A stretch of 64,000 bases of DNA, taken from positions 3,708,501 to 3,772,500 of the forward strand of contig NC_008786.1 of NCBI RefSeq assembly GCF_000015565.1, read 5' to 3'. Below, piece after piece: positions 18,499 to 25,767 of this stretch. The notes under the pieces are model-generated. The model was given only the letters and a program-made list of their open reading frames with translations, had not been told where the DNA came from and searched no databases. Source of the DNA: Verminephrobacter eiseniae EF01-2 (GTDB lineage Bacteria > Pseudomonadota > Gammaproteobacteria > Burkholderiales > Burkholderiaceae_C). Each line of letters starts with the position of its first letter. The stretch's first letter is position 1. The position numbers were made by a program, and so were the translations under genes.

Positions 18499-18533
18499 GG
18501 CGCAGGGTGCTCCCTTGCGCCTTTGTCGTTTTT
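18499..18533 (+). terminator. Rho-independent terminator after the KorA-like gene
   Basis: GGCGCAGGG, loop TGCT and CCCTTGCGCC form a 9-bp stem with one bulged base, followed by TTTGTCGTTTTT. It separates the KorA-like remnant from the next toxin gene, whose ATG lies 11 bases beyond. Confidence 0.6.
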
Positions 18534-18543
18534 AAACGATAAT

Positions 18544-18882
18544 ATGAACATGTTCACCGTTCGGCACTACATCACCGAGGACGAGCACGACCCGTTTCAA
18601 GAGTGGCTGAAGAAGCTGCGCGACCCGATTGCAAAAGGCCAGGTGGTCAAGCGCGTGGGCCGCATCGAGGCGGGCAACTTTGGCGATCACAAGCCCTGCC
18701 GAGAAGGAGAAGGCGTGTGGGAGTTGCGAATCGACCAAGGCCCCGGCTACCGCGTCTATTACGCGATGGCGGGCGCGATGGTGGTTCTGCTGCTGCTGTG
18801 CGGCGGTGACAAAGGCACCCAGGACGCGGACATCGAGCGCGCCATTGGGTATTGGAAAGACTGGCAACGGAGGTCAGCATGA
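18544..18882 (+). CDS. HigB/RelE-like toxin (addiction-module killer)
   Basis: A 112-residue protein of the phage-derived Gp49/HigB-like killer group: HYITEDEHDPFQEWLKKLRDPIAKGQVVKRVGRIEAGNFGDHKPCREGEGVWELRIDQGPGYRVYYAMAGAMVVLLLLCGGDKGTQDADIERA. GVxELRIxxGPGYRVYY is the core strand pair of the fold. ATG 18544 gives the usual N-terminus. It overlaps the antitoxin start by four bases (ATGA). It would be an mRNA-cleaving toxin in a toxin-first operon. Confidence 0.85.
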   Translation: MNMFTVRHYITEDEHDPFQEWLKKLRDPIAKGQVVKRVGRIEAGNFGDHKPCREGEGVWELRIDQGPGYRVYYAMAGAMVVLLLLCGGDKGTQDADIERAIGYWKDWQRRSA

Positions 18883-19190
18883 AGGATCGAAGCCACGACG
18901 AAGCGATGGCCGAGCTGTTCAAGGAAGACCCGGCTTTTGCGGCCGAGTACCTGAACCAGCTTCTCCAGGATGGAGAACCGGCCGATCTATTGGTGGCGCT
19001 GCGCCAGATGGCGCAAGCGCGCGGTGGTGTGCGCGCTATTGCCAAAGAAACCGAGCTGAATGCCAACCAGCTCTACCGCACGCTGTCGCCCCAGGGCAAC
19101 CCGGAGCTGCGCAGTCTGTCGGCCGTGCTCAAGGCGCTGGGCCTTCGCTTGGCGGTGCAGCCAGTTGGCCAGCACCATGCCACGGCATGA
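18879..19190 (+). CDS. HigA-like antitoxin (addiction-module antidote)
   Basis: A 103-residue antitoxin: HDEAMAELFKEDPAFAAEYLNQLLQDGEPADLLVALRQMAQARGGVRAIAKETELNANQLYRTLSPQGNPELRSLSAVLKALGLRLAV. The second half is a helix-turn-helix, typical of putative addiction-module antidote proteins paired with the preceding killer family. It overlaps the toxin stop by four bases. A hairpin with an 8-bp GC stem follows at 19212-19233 but lacks a U-run. Confidence 0.86.
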   Translation: MKDRSHDEAMAELFKEDPAFAAEYLNQLLQDGEPADLLVALRQMAQARGGVRAIAKETELNANQLYRTLSPQGNPELRSLSAVLKALGLRLAVQPVGQHHATA

Positions 19191-19386
19191 ATCGGAAAGC
19201 ACAAAAGAAAATGCCCGGCGAGCAGGCCGGGCACTTCAAAGACCATCATCAACCCCTAACGGATCAACCCGCTTGGCAGCAAGAGACACAAACACGCCGC
19301 TGGCCGAGGCCGCCGGCATCTACAGCAGCGGCCAGCGATAAAGCGCGCCGGCCGGCGTGGGGCCGGCCGACACTTCCACAACCCAC

Positions 19387-20106
19387 CTACCACAGAGGTG
19401 AATCATGGCAACTTTGAATCCTACCAATGCAATCGTAACCCAGGCAGTTCATCATGCGGCCGCCCTGCCTTTTCCCTTGGCGTGGATCTCGCATCGTCAT
19501 TTCCGGCGATGAGATCCGCCTGCAGCACCGCCAGAAATGGCGATGCTGGCCAGCCCACCCTTCCAGGCCGTGCATGGCCCGCGCCCGTGCCGCGACTTGG
19601 TGCGCGTGCTCGATGTAAGCCGCATCGCCGGTGGCTTCGGCGTCGGCCAGGAACGCAGCCACGGCCTCGGCGCTTGTCAGCCATTCGGCCGGGTCAAACG
19701 GTGTCAGCATTTCACGGCCTGCGGCCTTCGTCATCTGGCGAAGTGCAATCAGTAGCTCGCCCTGGTCGCCATCCTCAAGGATGCTGTGCAGCAGTTCCAC
19801 CGCATAGGCCGGGTCTTTGCGGAAAGCCTCTGCCATTGCGTCGTCGTGCGGGCGTGCGCGCACTTGGTCAGCTTCCAGGGCTTCACAGGCCGGCCACTCG
19901 CGGCCAACGGTCGGCGCATCCACCCATTCGCGTTGCTCTGGCGGCAATGGGTACTGGCCGGATGTTTCGGCCTCGGCCAGCAGTTCATCGAGCGTGCGGC
20001 GCACCTGGTCAGCCGTGACGGCGCGGGCCGGGTCAGCCTTCAATGCGTCATAGGCCGGGCCGGCCTTCTCATGCAGCCAGGTTTCCAGGTTCTTCGGGTC
20101 GGTCAT
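19387..20106 (-). CDS. Chimeric open frame joining two or three antitoxin-like segments
   Basis: The frame opens with MTDPKNLETWLHEKAGPAYDALKADPARAVTADQVRRTLDELLAEA, which looks like the start of a small plasmid antitoxin. Around residue 88 it changes to HDDAMAEAFRKDPAYAVELLHSILEDGDQGELLIALRQMTKA. That segment closely parallels the N-terminus of the HigA-like antidote at 18879. A third part, PFDPAEWLTSAEAVAAFLADAEATGDAAYIEHAHQVAARARAMHG, resembles the tail of other antidotes. The last 60 residues are low-quality and probably read into unrelated sequence. The start overlaps the preceding small gene (ATGA). Function as an antitoxin is uncertain. Confidence 0.5.
   Translation of the reverse strand: MTDPKNLETWLHEKAGPAYDALKADPARAVTADQVRRTLDELLAEAETSGQYPLPPEQREWVDAPTVGREWPACEALEADQVRARPHDDAMAEAFRKDPAYAVELLHSILEDGDQGELLIALRQMTKAAGREMLTPFDPAEWLTSAEAVAAFLADAEATGDAAYIEHAHQVAARARAMHGLEGWAGQHRHFWRCCRRISSPEMTMRDPRQGKRQGGRMMNCLGYDCIGRIQSCHDSPLW
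19405..19512 (+). CDS. Small ORF of 35 codons with good ribosome-binding site, possibly a truncated N-terminus
   Basis: ATG 19405 is preceded by AGAGGTGA at an ideal distance and by a GC-rich leader. It reads MATLNPTNAIVTQAVHHAAA and stops at 19512. I do not recognise a family. It could be the start of a plasmid gene cut by rearrangement, since the opposite strand also changes character here. The surrounding 19191-19404 holds only the hairpin at 19212-19233. Confidence 0.3.
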   Translation: MATLNPTNAIVTQAVHHAAALPFPLAWISHRHFRR

Positions 20107-20276
20107 CGGCGGTCCTTATCGAGCCAGGCCAGCGTTTCAGCATCGCGGGCGGCCACGCGGGCCAGCAGCTCGCACAGCAGCGCGGCCATGCTCATGCCGT
20201 GCGCGGCCGCGACGGCGGCAGCTTCGGCCTTCACGGCCGTAGGAACGGCGGCGCTCACGGTCTTGGTGGTCATCAT
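20103..20276 (-). CDS. Small ribbon-helix-helix-like protein in the parDE operon
   Basis: A 57-codon frame: MTTKTVSAAVPTAVKAEAAAVAAAHGMSMAALLCELLARVAARDAETLAWLDKDRR. A short beta strand followed by two helices suggests a CopG/Arc-like fold. It shares a base with the toxin stop (TAATG) and overlaps the next start by four bases, so it is embedded in a coupled operon. I do not recognise a named family. Confidence 0.6.
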   Translation of the reverse strand: MMTTKTVSAAVPTAVKAEAAAVAAAHGMSMAALLCELLARVAARDAETLAWLDKDRR

Positions 20277-20569
20277 TAGTAGCCCGCCTCTTTCTGGTGC
20301 CGGAAGGCCAGAACATACACAGCATCGTCGGCCGGTTCGTGGTGGTACAGGGCCACGTAGCCGGAATCCCCGAAGGCAATCACCAGCTCGCGCAGCTCGG
20401 GCGTTTCAGGGAACGGCGGGCCAATGTCGGGGGCCGTCTTCAGCAGCAGGAATTGCCGCTCGATGGCCTGGCCGGCACGCCTGGCGGCGTCCGGTGCCTT
20501 GACGGCCAGGAACCGCCGGCATCGTTCCAAGCCCTCCGCCGCGCCTTCGGTGACGATTACTTGTGGCAC
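20276..20569 (-). CDS. parE: ParE/RelE-family toxin
   Basis: A 97-residue protein: IVTEGAAEGLERCRRFLAVKAPDAARRAGQAIERQFLLLKTAPDIGPPFPETPELRELVIAFGDSGYVALYHHEPADDAVYVLAFRHQKEAGY. The ELRELVIAFGDSGYVALY and VYVLAFRHQKEAGY segments are the ParE fold core and C-terminal strand. ParE-type toxins poison gyrase; RelE relatives cut mRNA, and the sequence alone does not decide. It overlaps the antitoxin gene by 13 bases. Confidence 0.85.
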   Translation of the reverse strand: MPQVIVTEGAAEGLERCRRFLAVKAPDAARRAGQAIERQFLLLKTAPDIGPPFPETPELRELVIAFGDSGYVALYHHEPADDAVYVLAFRHQKEAGY

Positions 20570-20829
20570 TCAGGCACCGCCCTTTCGTCATTGGTGCCCC
20601 AGGTGTTCAACCAGGTGCGAACTTCCTGGCCGGTCAGGTGGCGGCCGGTTTCCTTGTAGGCCGCCCAGGATGCCAAGGCTTCCTGCTTGAAGCTCTCGCG
20701 GGCTTCTTCGCGCTCGACGTACTGCTGGATCGCTTCGAGCATGATCCAGTGGGGTGAGCGCCGGCGCTGGCTGGCCAGGTGCTGGACGCGACCTTTCAGC
20801 GTATCGTCGATCTTGAGAGACGTTGACAT
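20557..20829 (-). CDS. parD: ParD/CopG-family antitoxin
   Basis: A 90-residue ribbon-helix-helix antitoxin: STSLKIDDTLKGRVQHLASQRRRSPHWIMLEAIQQYVEREEARESFKQEALASWAAYKETGRHLTGQEVRTWLNTWG. The C-terminal part would wrap the toxin. It is the first gene of a four-gene coupled minus-strand operon (antitoxin, toxin, small RHH-like, chimeric frame). A nested palindrome lies 11 bases upstream of its ATG. Confidence 0.87.
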   Translation of the reverse strand: MSTSLKIDDTLKGRVQHLASQRRRSPHWIMLEAIQQYVEREEARESFKQEALASWAAYKETGRHLTGQEVRTWLNTWGTNDERAVPECHK

Positions 20830-20839
20830 AGTGGGCCTC

Positions 20840-20866
20840 TTATCACATGGTAATACCTAGTGATAA
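20840..20866. promoter_or_regulatory. Nested palindromic operator upstream of parD
   Basis: TTATCAC (20840-20846) and GTGATAA (20860-20866) are a perfect inverted repeat around the near-palindrome GGTAATACC. The whole site lies just upstream of the ParD-like ATG on the minus strand. ParD antitoxins autorepress through such sites. The neighbouring 20870-20935 contains nothing else I can identify. Confidence 0.6.
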
Positions 20867-20938
20867 TAGCCCTTCCCTGCCCCCGAGTCCATCGCGCTGA
20901 AACTGTCTTGAAAAGGCTCTTTAGGGAGGTTTTTGAGC

Positions 20939-20995
20939 TAGGCGCATATAAATCGAAATTTTATAAATGAGCCTGCTTGATTACGATAGGCGCAT
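20939..20995. repeat. Candidate res site of the serine resolvase
   Basis: TAGGCGCAT occurs at 20939-20947 and again at 20987-20995, separated by an AT-rich centre containing AAATTTTATAAAT. The pair lies immediately upstream of the resolvase gene, where resolvases of this family have their recombination and autoregulation sites. No footprint-level match can be shown. Confidence 0.35.
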
Positions 20996-21019
20996 TCAGG
21001 TATGTCCAAAGGAGCCAGC

Positions 21020-21925
21020 ATGAGCAGGACGAAGCCAGCAGCCGCGCCGATGGTGGCGCGGGTCTATCTGCGCGTCAGCACCGACGCGCAAGACCTTGAA
21101 CGCCAGGAAGGGATCATCACGGCCGCGAAGGCCGCCGGGTACTACGTCGCCGGCATCTACCGCGAGAAGGCCAGCGGCGCACGCGCCGACCGGCCCGAGC
21201 TGCGGCGCATGGTGGCCGACCTGCAACCGGGCGAGGTGGTCATTGCCGAGAAGATCGACCGCATCAGCCGCCTACCCTTGCCCGAGGCCGAGCGTCTGGT
21301 GGCCTCGATCCGGGCCAAGGGTGCGCGCCTGGCTGTCCCTGGCGTAGTCGATCTATCCGACCTGGCGGCCGAGGCCCAGGGCGTTGCCAAGATCGTCCTG
21401 GAGTCCGTCCAGGACATGCTTTTGAAGCTGGCCCTACAGATGGCCCGCGACGACTACGAGGACAGGCGCGAGCGGCAGCGCCAGGGCATCGAGCTGGCGA
21501 AGCGGGACGGCCGCTACAAGGGCCGGCGGGCTGATTCGAAGCTGCGCGCCCAGGTCATTGCGTTGCGCAGCATCGGCCAGAGCATCGCGGAGACGGCCAA
21601 GCTGGCCGGGTGCAGCGTGGCCCAGGTCAAACGGATATGGGCCAGCCGCGACATGAGCCAGGCCGAAGCGGCCAGGCATGGCGCTTTCGTGGAGGAAGCC
21701 TTGACCGAGGCCGACGCCGGCGCGGCGGCCGACGTGGAGCAGGGCGCGGCCGAGCTGCCCGAGCCGGCTTTCCTTGATGATGAAGGCCCGGCCGCCGATC
21801 TGCCGATGCTCCCGTACCGAACCCAAAACCTGCCGCAAATCCTGGCGGGCCTCACCGATGACGAACTGGCGACGTGGCCCGGCGACCTGGCCGACGCCGA
21901 GCGGGCGCGGCGGCGAAAACTTTAG
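21020..21925 (+). CDS. Serine site-specific recombinase (plasmid resolvase)
   Basis: A 301-residue resolvase/invertase. ARVYLRVSTDAQDLERQ carries the nucleophilic serine (RVS), GEVVIAEKIDRISRLPL the conserved Asp-Arg-Ser region, and RQRQGIELAKRDGRYKGRR leads to a helix-turn-helix QSIAETAKLAGCSVAQVKRIW. About 80 residues beyond the DNA-binding domain are acidic and unusual. The start at 21020 has AAAGGAG at five bases; an ATG at 21002 is in frame but lacks a site. RK2-like plasmids use such an enzyme for multimer resolution. Confidence 0.87.
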   Translation: MSRTKPAAAPMVARVYLRVSTDAQDLERQEGIITAAKAAGYYVAGIYREKASGARADRPELRRMVADLQPGEVVIAEKIDRISRLPLPEAERLVASIRAKGARLAVPGVVDLSDLAAEAQGVAKIVLESVQDMLLKLALQMARDDYEDRRERQRQGIELAKRDGRYKGRRADSKLRAQVIALRSIGQSIAETAKLAGCSVAQVKRIWASRDMSQAEAARHGAFVEEALTEADAGAAADVEQGAAELPEPAFLDDEGPAADLPMLPYRTQNLPQILAGLTDDELATWPGDLADAERARRRKL

Positions 21926-21957
21926 CAGCTAAAATATATCTAGCTTCTATATTATAA

Positions 21958-21982
21958 TCGCTGCTACCTAGCAACTAGATAG
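21958..21982. repeat. Inverted-repeat partner upstream of the partition genes
   Basis: CTGCTACCTAGCAACTAG lies 10 bases before the ParA-like ATG. Its reverse complement, with a 3-base insertion, is found after the second partition gene at 22936-22964. Further TAGCAGCTA motifs occur at 21922-21931. The arrangement suggests a centromere-like or operator site for the partition proteins. Confidence 0.5.
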
Positions 21983-21992
21983 GGGCTAAATT

Positions 21993-22624
21993 ATGGCGGC
22001 GATTGTCGCATTCGTCTCATAGAAGGGCGGCGTAGGGAAATCCACCCTGGCGCGTGTCCTTGCACGCGAAGCGGCCGCCAGCGGCTTGCGCGTGAAGGTA
22101 GCAGACCTGGATACACAGCAGGGAACGGCTGTCGATTGGCACCGTCTGCGGCTTTCCCAGGGCATTGAACCCGTGGTGTCCGTGGAAGCGTTCGCCACGG
22201 CCGCCCAGGCGCTGGAAGCGGCCAAGGGTTACGACCTTCTCATCATCGACGGGCCGGCCCGCACTAGCTCGGCGACGCTCGACATAGCCCGCGCTGCTGA
22301 TTTGATCGTGCAGCCGTCCGGCGCATCGAGGGATGACCTCATTCCGGCCGTGCGCGAGTTCCACGCACTGACAAAGGCCGGTGTCCCGAACGACCGCCTG
22401 GCGTTCGCCCTCAACCGCATCGGCACGCCGGCGGAAGAAGTCGCGGCGCGGGTCTATTTGCAGCAGGCCGGCTACACCGTCCTGGACGGGAGCTTGCGCG
22501 ACCGGCCGGCCTACCGCCAGGCGCAAAACACCGGCCACAGCATCACGGAAACCCGCTTTGCGGCCTGAACGAGCGGGCCGACACACTCATTCAATCGCTC
22601 ATTGACCGGGTGACAAATGGCTGA
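21993..22624 (+). pseudogene. ParA-family partition ATPase with amber codon and 3' frameshift
   Basis: The frame from ATG 21993 reads MAAIVAFVS, then TAG at 22020-22022, then KGGVGKSTLARVLAREAAASGLRVKVADLDTQQGTAVDW. Relatives have Gln or Lys at the stop position, so a CAG to TAG change is the simplest lesion; it sits directly before the deviant Walker A. Walker B-like LLIIDGPARTSS is intact. The frame ends at 22568 in RFAA, but the next frame continues LNERADTLIQSLIDRV to 22624, indicating a lost C near 22565. Its stop would overlap the next gene by eight bases. Confidence 0.82.
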
Positions 22625-22946
22625 CGTATCCAAGCTCAAGAAACTGAAAGGCCGGCGCGACGAGCTGGGCGCACCGCCGACGCTGGACGAGGCCAGCACG
22701 AACCTGACCGCGCCCGAGGTTGCGCCGGTAGCCAGGTCGGCCGCCGCCAACCCGCCACCGCAAGCGCCGGCGGCCAAGAAGATCGACGGCCGGAGCGCCC
22801 GCAAGACGAACCGCACGGTGCAGTTCGCCACGCGGGTGACGCCGGAATGGGATGCCCGCATCCGCGCCCTGGCGCAGCGTGAAGGTGTGCTGCTGGTCGA
22901 GATACTGGAAAAAGCCCTTGACCACTACGATAAATCTAGCAGCTAG
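22617..22946 (+). CDS. Small partition-associated DNA-binding protein (ParG/CopG-like C-terminus)
   Basis: A 109-residue protein with a charged, Pro/Ala-rich N-terminal half and a C-terminal segment NRTVQFATRVTPEWDARIRALAQREGVLLVEILEKALDHYDK resembling a ribbon-helix-helix domain. Position directly after a ParA gene and between the inverted repeats at 21958 and 22936 fits the centromere-binding partner of a type Ib partition system. The frame is intact. Identification as a ParB-equivalent is by context. Confidence 0.65.
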   Translation: MADVSKLKKLKGRRDELGAPPTLDEASTNLTAPEVAPVARSAAANPPPQAPAAKKIDGRSARKTNRTVQFATRVTPEWDARIRALAQREGVLLVEILEKALDHYDKSSS

Positions 22947-22964
22947 TTTGCTGCTAGGTAGCAG
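22936..22964. repeat. Inverted-repeat partner downstream of the partition genes
   Basis: CTAGCAGCTAG is followed by TTTGCTGCTAGGTAGCAG, the inverted, slightly longer version of the motif at 21958-21982. It overlaps the last codons of the small partition gene. The 110 bases from here to 23057 contain no gene. Confidence 0.5.
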
Positions 22965-23057
22965 ATACATAATCGAAAACCGACACCTGCATTTTTCGTT
23001 AATGCAGTCTTTTCCAATTCAGGTATGAGCCTGAACGCAGGGGCCGCGAGAGATGAT

Positions 23058-23400
23058 TCAGGAGGCTTCTTTGGGTCGTCGGTTGAACAGGTCGAAGAGT
23101 TTAGAGCGGGCGACATTCATGGCGTTGGCCGCGTCCAGATCGCTGATCTGGGCGGCCTTGGCCTGTAGGTCTTCGATGGTGATGCCAGGGCGCAGGTACT
23201 GCTGGGCGTCGGCCAGGCGGGCGAGCTTCTCCAGCCGGGTTTGCACCATGTCGTGGGGGTAGGTCTTGCGCACCTTGCCCTTGGTATCGACGATCTCCTT
23301 GGCGAACATGCTGGGGCGATGCAGGTTCACGTAGGGATTCAGATGCTCGCGGCAGAACGTATCGATGCGCGCGGCCAAGCGCTGCGGGATATTCGGAGGA
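23058..23400 (-). pseudogene. DDE integrase-type transposase C-terminal fragment
   Basis: The minus strand encodes ARIDTFCREHLNPYVNLHRPSMFAKEIVDTKGKVRKTYPHDMVQTRLEKLARLADAQQYLRPGITIEDLQAKAAQISDLDAANAMNVARSKLFDLFNRRPKEAS. HLNPYxNxHRP followed by PLEKL is the C-terminal region of integrase-core transposases, IS481-like in my judgement. The catalytic core is missing. The break near 23400 coincides with the truncated tyrosine recombinase on the opposite strand. Confidence 0.6.
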
Positions 23401-23940
23401 CTTCGGATCTCCGAGGTCTGCAACAACTCCATGGGCGACTTCTACTGGCGTCGGAGTGCGGACAGGCGCGAGCGCTGGTGGCTGGAGATCCGGGGCAAGG
23501 GAGAAAGAACGCGGGGGATCCCGGCAACGGACGAACTGGTGTCGGAGTTGATGCGCTACCGAAAGGCGCATGAACTGTCCCCGCTTCCGCGCGAGGGCGA
23601 TATTCTTCCGCTACTGGTGCCTCTCATCGGTGGTGCCCGCCCCATGGGGCGCAGTGGCGTGCACGAACTGGTCAAGAATATCTTTCGCAAAACCGCCGTG
23701 CGTCTGCGGGCGCGTGGCCCTGACCATGAGGCGGCAGCTGCTCATGTGGAGCAAGCCTCTGCCCACTGGATGCGTCATACGGCGGGGACCCATCAAAGTG
23801 ACAACATGGATCTCAAAGTCGTGCGTGACAACTTGGGACATGCGAACATTGCCACGACCAGCATCTACATACACACAGAGGGCGATAAGCGCCATGACCA
23901 GACCTCCAGCTTGCACAAGCTGGGATGGCTGGCACCCTAA
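23395..23940 (+). pseudogene. Tyrosine recombinase (phage-type integrase), catalytic C-terminal part only
   Basis: The frame carries GLRISEVCNNSMGDF with the first catalytic Arg, the WLEIRGKGERTRGIPAT beta hairpin with its Lys, SAHWMRHTAGTH with His-x-x-Arg, LGHANIATTSIYIHTE with the second His and the nucleophilic Tyr. All active-site residues are present over about 180 residues. The N-terminal core-binding domain is missing because the transposase fragment joins at about 23400. A start at 23365 exists only inside that foreign sequence. Confidence 0.78.
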
Positions 23941-24204
23941 GGTTCGTGCTTGGACGGCGATGTCAGATGCCGATGAGATGCTGACACTCAGGCTCAAACT
24001 CCTCGGCCTTCTGCCAATCTTGATCTGCTCGCACCGAATCGCCCCGTGTTAGAATTGGCCCCGCAAATCTGCACTTCAGCTGGCCGCCTGCATGCGCGCC
24101 ACGCCCCAGCACTCCGAGGCGTCGTTTTCATAGACATCGACAAAGAGCCGCCGGCAGTTCTGCTACCGCCAGGCTTTACCTCAGGAGACTGTTTCTTTGC
24201 GTAC
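23941..24204 (+). other. Gap with one short truncated frame ending at the IS
   Basis: From GTG 24047 a frame reads LELAPQICTSAGRLHARHAPALRGVVFIDIDKEPPAVLLPPGFTSGDCFFAY and is closed by the IS boundary at 24205. It is not the missing N-terminus of the SDR on the other side of the IS, since no dinucleotide-binding motif is present. I do not recognise it. The rest of the gap, 23941-24046, shows nothing. Confidence 0.3.
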
Positions 24205-25320
24205 TAGTCCACTGCACCATTGAGACAACACCCCTATTGTGGTTAAATGCAACGCATGGGAAAAATGAATCTGACCGACGCCGAGCGAGACAAATTGCTG
24301 ACCGCCACGCGTAGCCGCACGGCGCGCGTGGCGGACGTGCGCAGGGCCAAGCTGATCCTCATGCTCGAAGAAGGTCAGTCGCGCGACACCATCATGCAAA
24401 GGCTCGAATGCGACTCGCGTTTCATCTCCCGCTGGTCCAGCCGCTTTCTCAGCGAGCGCCTGGCGGGCATGTACGCCCGGCATCCGGGACGCGCGCCCAA
24501 GCAGCCACCGGCCAAACTGGAGGCGCGGGTGCTCAACTGCACGCTCAGGCGCAAGCCGAGCGATGGCTCCACGCACTGGAGCAGCTACAAGTTGTCGGCT
24601 GAACTTGGCGACGTATCCGTTTCTGCGGTTCAGCGCATCTGGCGCAAGCACAACGTGCGACCGCAACGACTGGATCGACACATGGTGTCCAACGACCCGG
24701 ACTTCGAGACCAAGGCGGCCGATGTGATCGGGCTGTACCTCAATCCACCGGCGCACGCCGTGGTGTTCTGCGTCGATGAGAAGACCGCCATCCAGGCACT
24801 CGATCGCAAGGACCGGATGCTGCCGCTGTCGCCAGGGCGTGCCGAGAGCCACGGATTCGAGTACAAGAGAAACGGCACACTGAGCTTGTTCGCGGCGCTG
24901 AACACCGCCACCGGCCAGGTGCTGGGCAAGACCGCGGCGCGCCACACCAGCGAGCAATTCGTCGCCTTCCTTACCGACATCGTCGCCAGCCAGTGCGAGC
25001 GGCAGGAGATCCATGTCATCTGCGACAACGTCAGCAGCCACAAGACCCAGCGCGTGCGGGACTTCCTTGTACAGCACGGCAACGTGCGCATGCACTTCAC
25101 ACCCACGTACTCGTCGTGGCTAAACCAGGTGGAGAACTGGTTCTCGCGCATTGAGCGTGATGTCATAACCCGCGGCGTATTTACCTCGGTGCAGGACTTG
25201 GGGCGAAAGCTGATGCGCTACATCCGCGAACACAACAAGAATCCCAAGCCCATCAAGTGGAAGTACGACGATCCATCACGGCGCATTCGACAGGTGCTTA
25301 TTCAATGATGCAGTGGACTA
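24205..25320 (+). mobile_element. Complete IS630-family insertion sequence
   Basis: The element runs from TAGTCCACTGCACCATTGA to TCAATGATGCAGTGGACTA; the 19-base ends are inverted repeats with one mismatch. TA at both ends inside CTAG fits the IS630 target duplication. It holds one intact transposase gene. A second, 138-bp copy of its right end lies in the same orientation at 29458-29595, so the segment between them is flanked by direct repeats. Confidence 0.88.
24247..25308 (+). CDS. IS630-family transposase
   Basis: An intact 353-residue DDE transposase. The N-terminal helix-turn-helix (DRDTIMQRLECDSRFISRWSSRFL-like) precedes the catalytic core: VVFCVDEKTAIQALDR with the first Asp, HVICDNVSSHKT with the second, and FTPTYSSWLNQVENWFSRIERDV with the Glu. 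Acid spacing and the Glu-containing WLNQVE motif are those of IS630. The start at 24247 is followed by an in-frame alternative ATG at 24256. No lesion is visible, so the element may be active. Confidence 0.93.
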   Translation: MQRMGKMNLTDAERDKLLTATRSRTARVADVRRAKLILMLEEGQSRDTIMQRLECDSRFISRWSSRFLSERLAGMYARHPGRAPKQPPAKLEARVLNCTLRRKPSDGSTHWSSYKLSAELGDVSVSAVQRIWRKHNVRPQRLDRHMVSNDPDFETKAADVIGLYLNPPAHAVVFCVDEKTAIQALDRKDRMLPLSPGRAESHGFEYKRNGTLSLFAALNTATGQVLGKTAARHTSEQFVAFLTDIVASQCERQEIHVICDNVSSHKTQRVRDFLVQHGNVRMHFTPTYSSWLNQVENWFSRIERDVITRGVFTSVQDLGRKLMRYIREHNKNPKPIKWKYDDPSRRIRQVLIQ

Positions 25321-25767
25321 GTGGTACGCGACTTCGCAGGCGTGCTCGTGCGCCGCGGCGCCGGCACCATCGTTGTGCTCGGCTCGGTCGCCGCGCAGGA
25401 TGCTGCGCCACTGATGGCCGCCTATGCTGCCAGCAGGGCCTGTGTGCAGCAGTTGGTGCACTGCGTGCGTTCCGACCTGCACGGCTCGGTCGTACGCGTC
25501 ACCTGTGTGCAACCCGGTACCACCCGCACAGGCTTGCTCGATGACCAGCCGGGCCTGTCAGCCGACGAACGCTTTGCCGGCTTTACGCCGCTTGAAGCCG
25601 CCGACTTGGCCAAGACCATCTGCTGGATTCACCAGCAGCCTGCGCACGTCAATGTGCAGGAGATGACCCTGTTTCCGGTAGCGCAGAGCCTCTATGTTCG
25701 CGGTGTGCATTGCCGCGTGCCCGAGACTTGCGCGCTCACCGCCGTTCCCTGGAAGAAGGCCAAGCCA
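25321..25767 (+). pseudogene. Short-chain dehydrogenase C-terminal part, truncated by the IS
   Basis: About 149 residues: VVRDFAGVLVRRGAGTIVVLGSVAAQDAAPLMAAYAASRACVQQLVHCVRSDLHGSVVRVTCVQPGTTRTGLL to HVNVQEMTLFPVAQSLYVRG. This matches the second half of YdfG-like NADP-dependent hydroxyacid dehydrogenases (catalytic Ser in GSVA, VxPG loop, PAHVNxxEMxP). The catalytic YxxxK is YAASR, with Arg in place of Lys. The Rossmann N-terminus is absent, removed at the IS. No stop codon separates it from the kinase, which continues in the same frame. Confidence 0.75.

Noticed and set aside
18473..18535. MIYAIN frame after the KorA-like gene as the start of an IncC/ParA protein
   Set aside because: Only five residues agree with IncC-type starts, the P-loop is absent and the frame closes after 20 codons inside the terminator.
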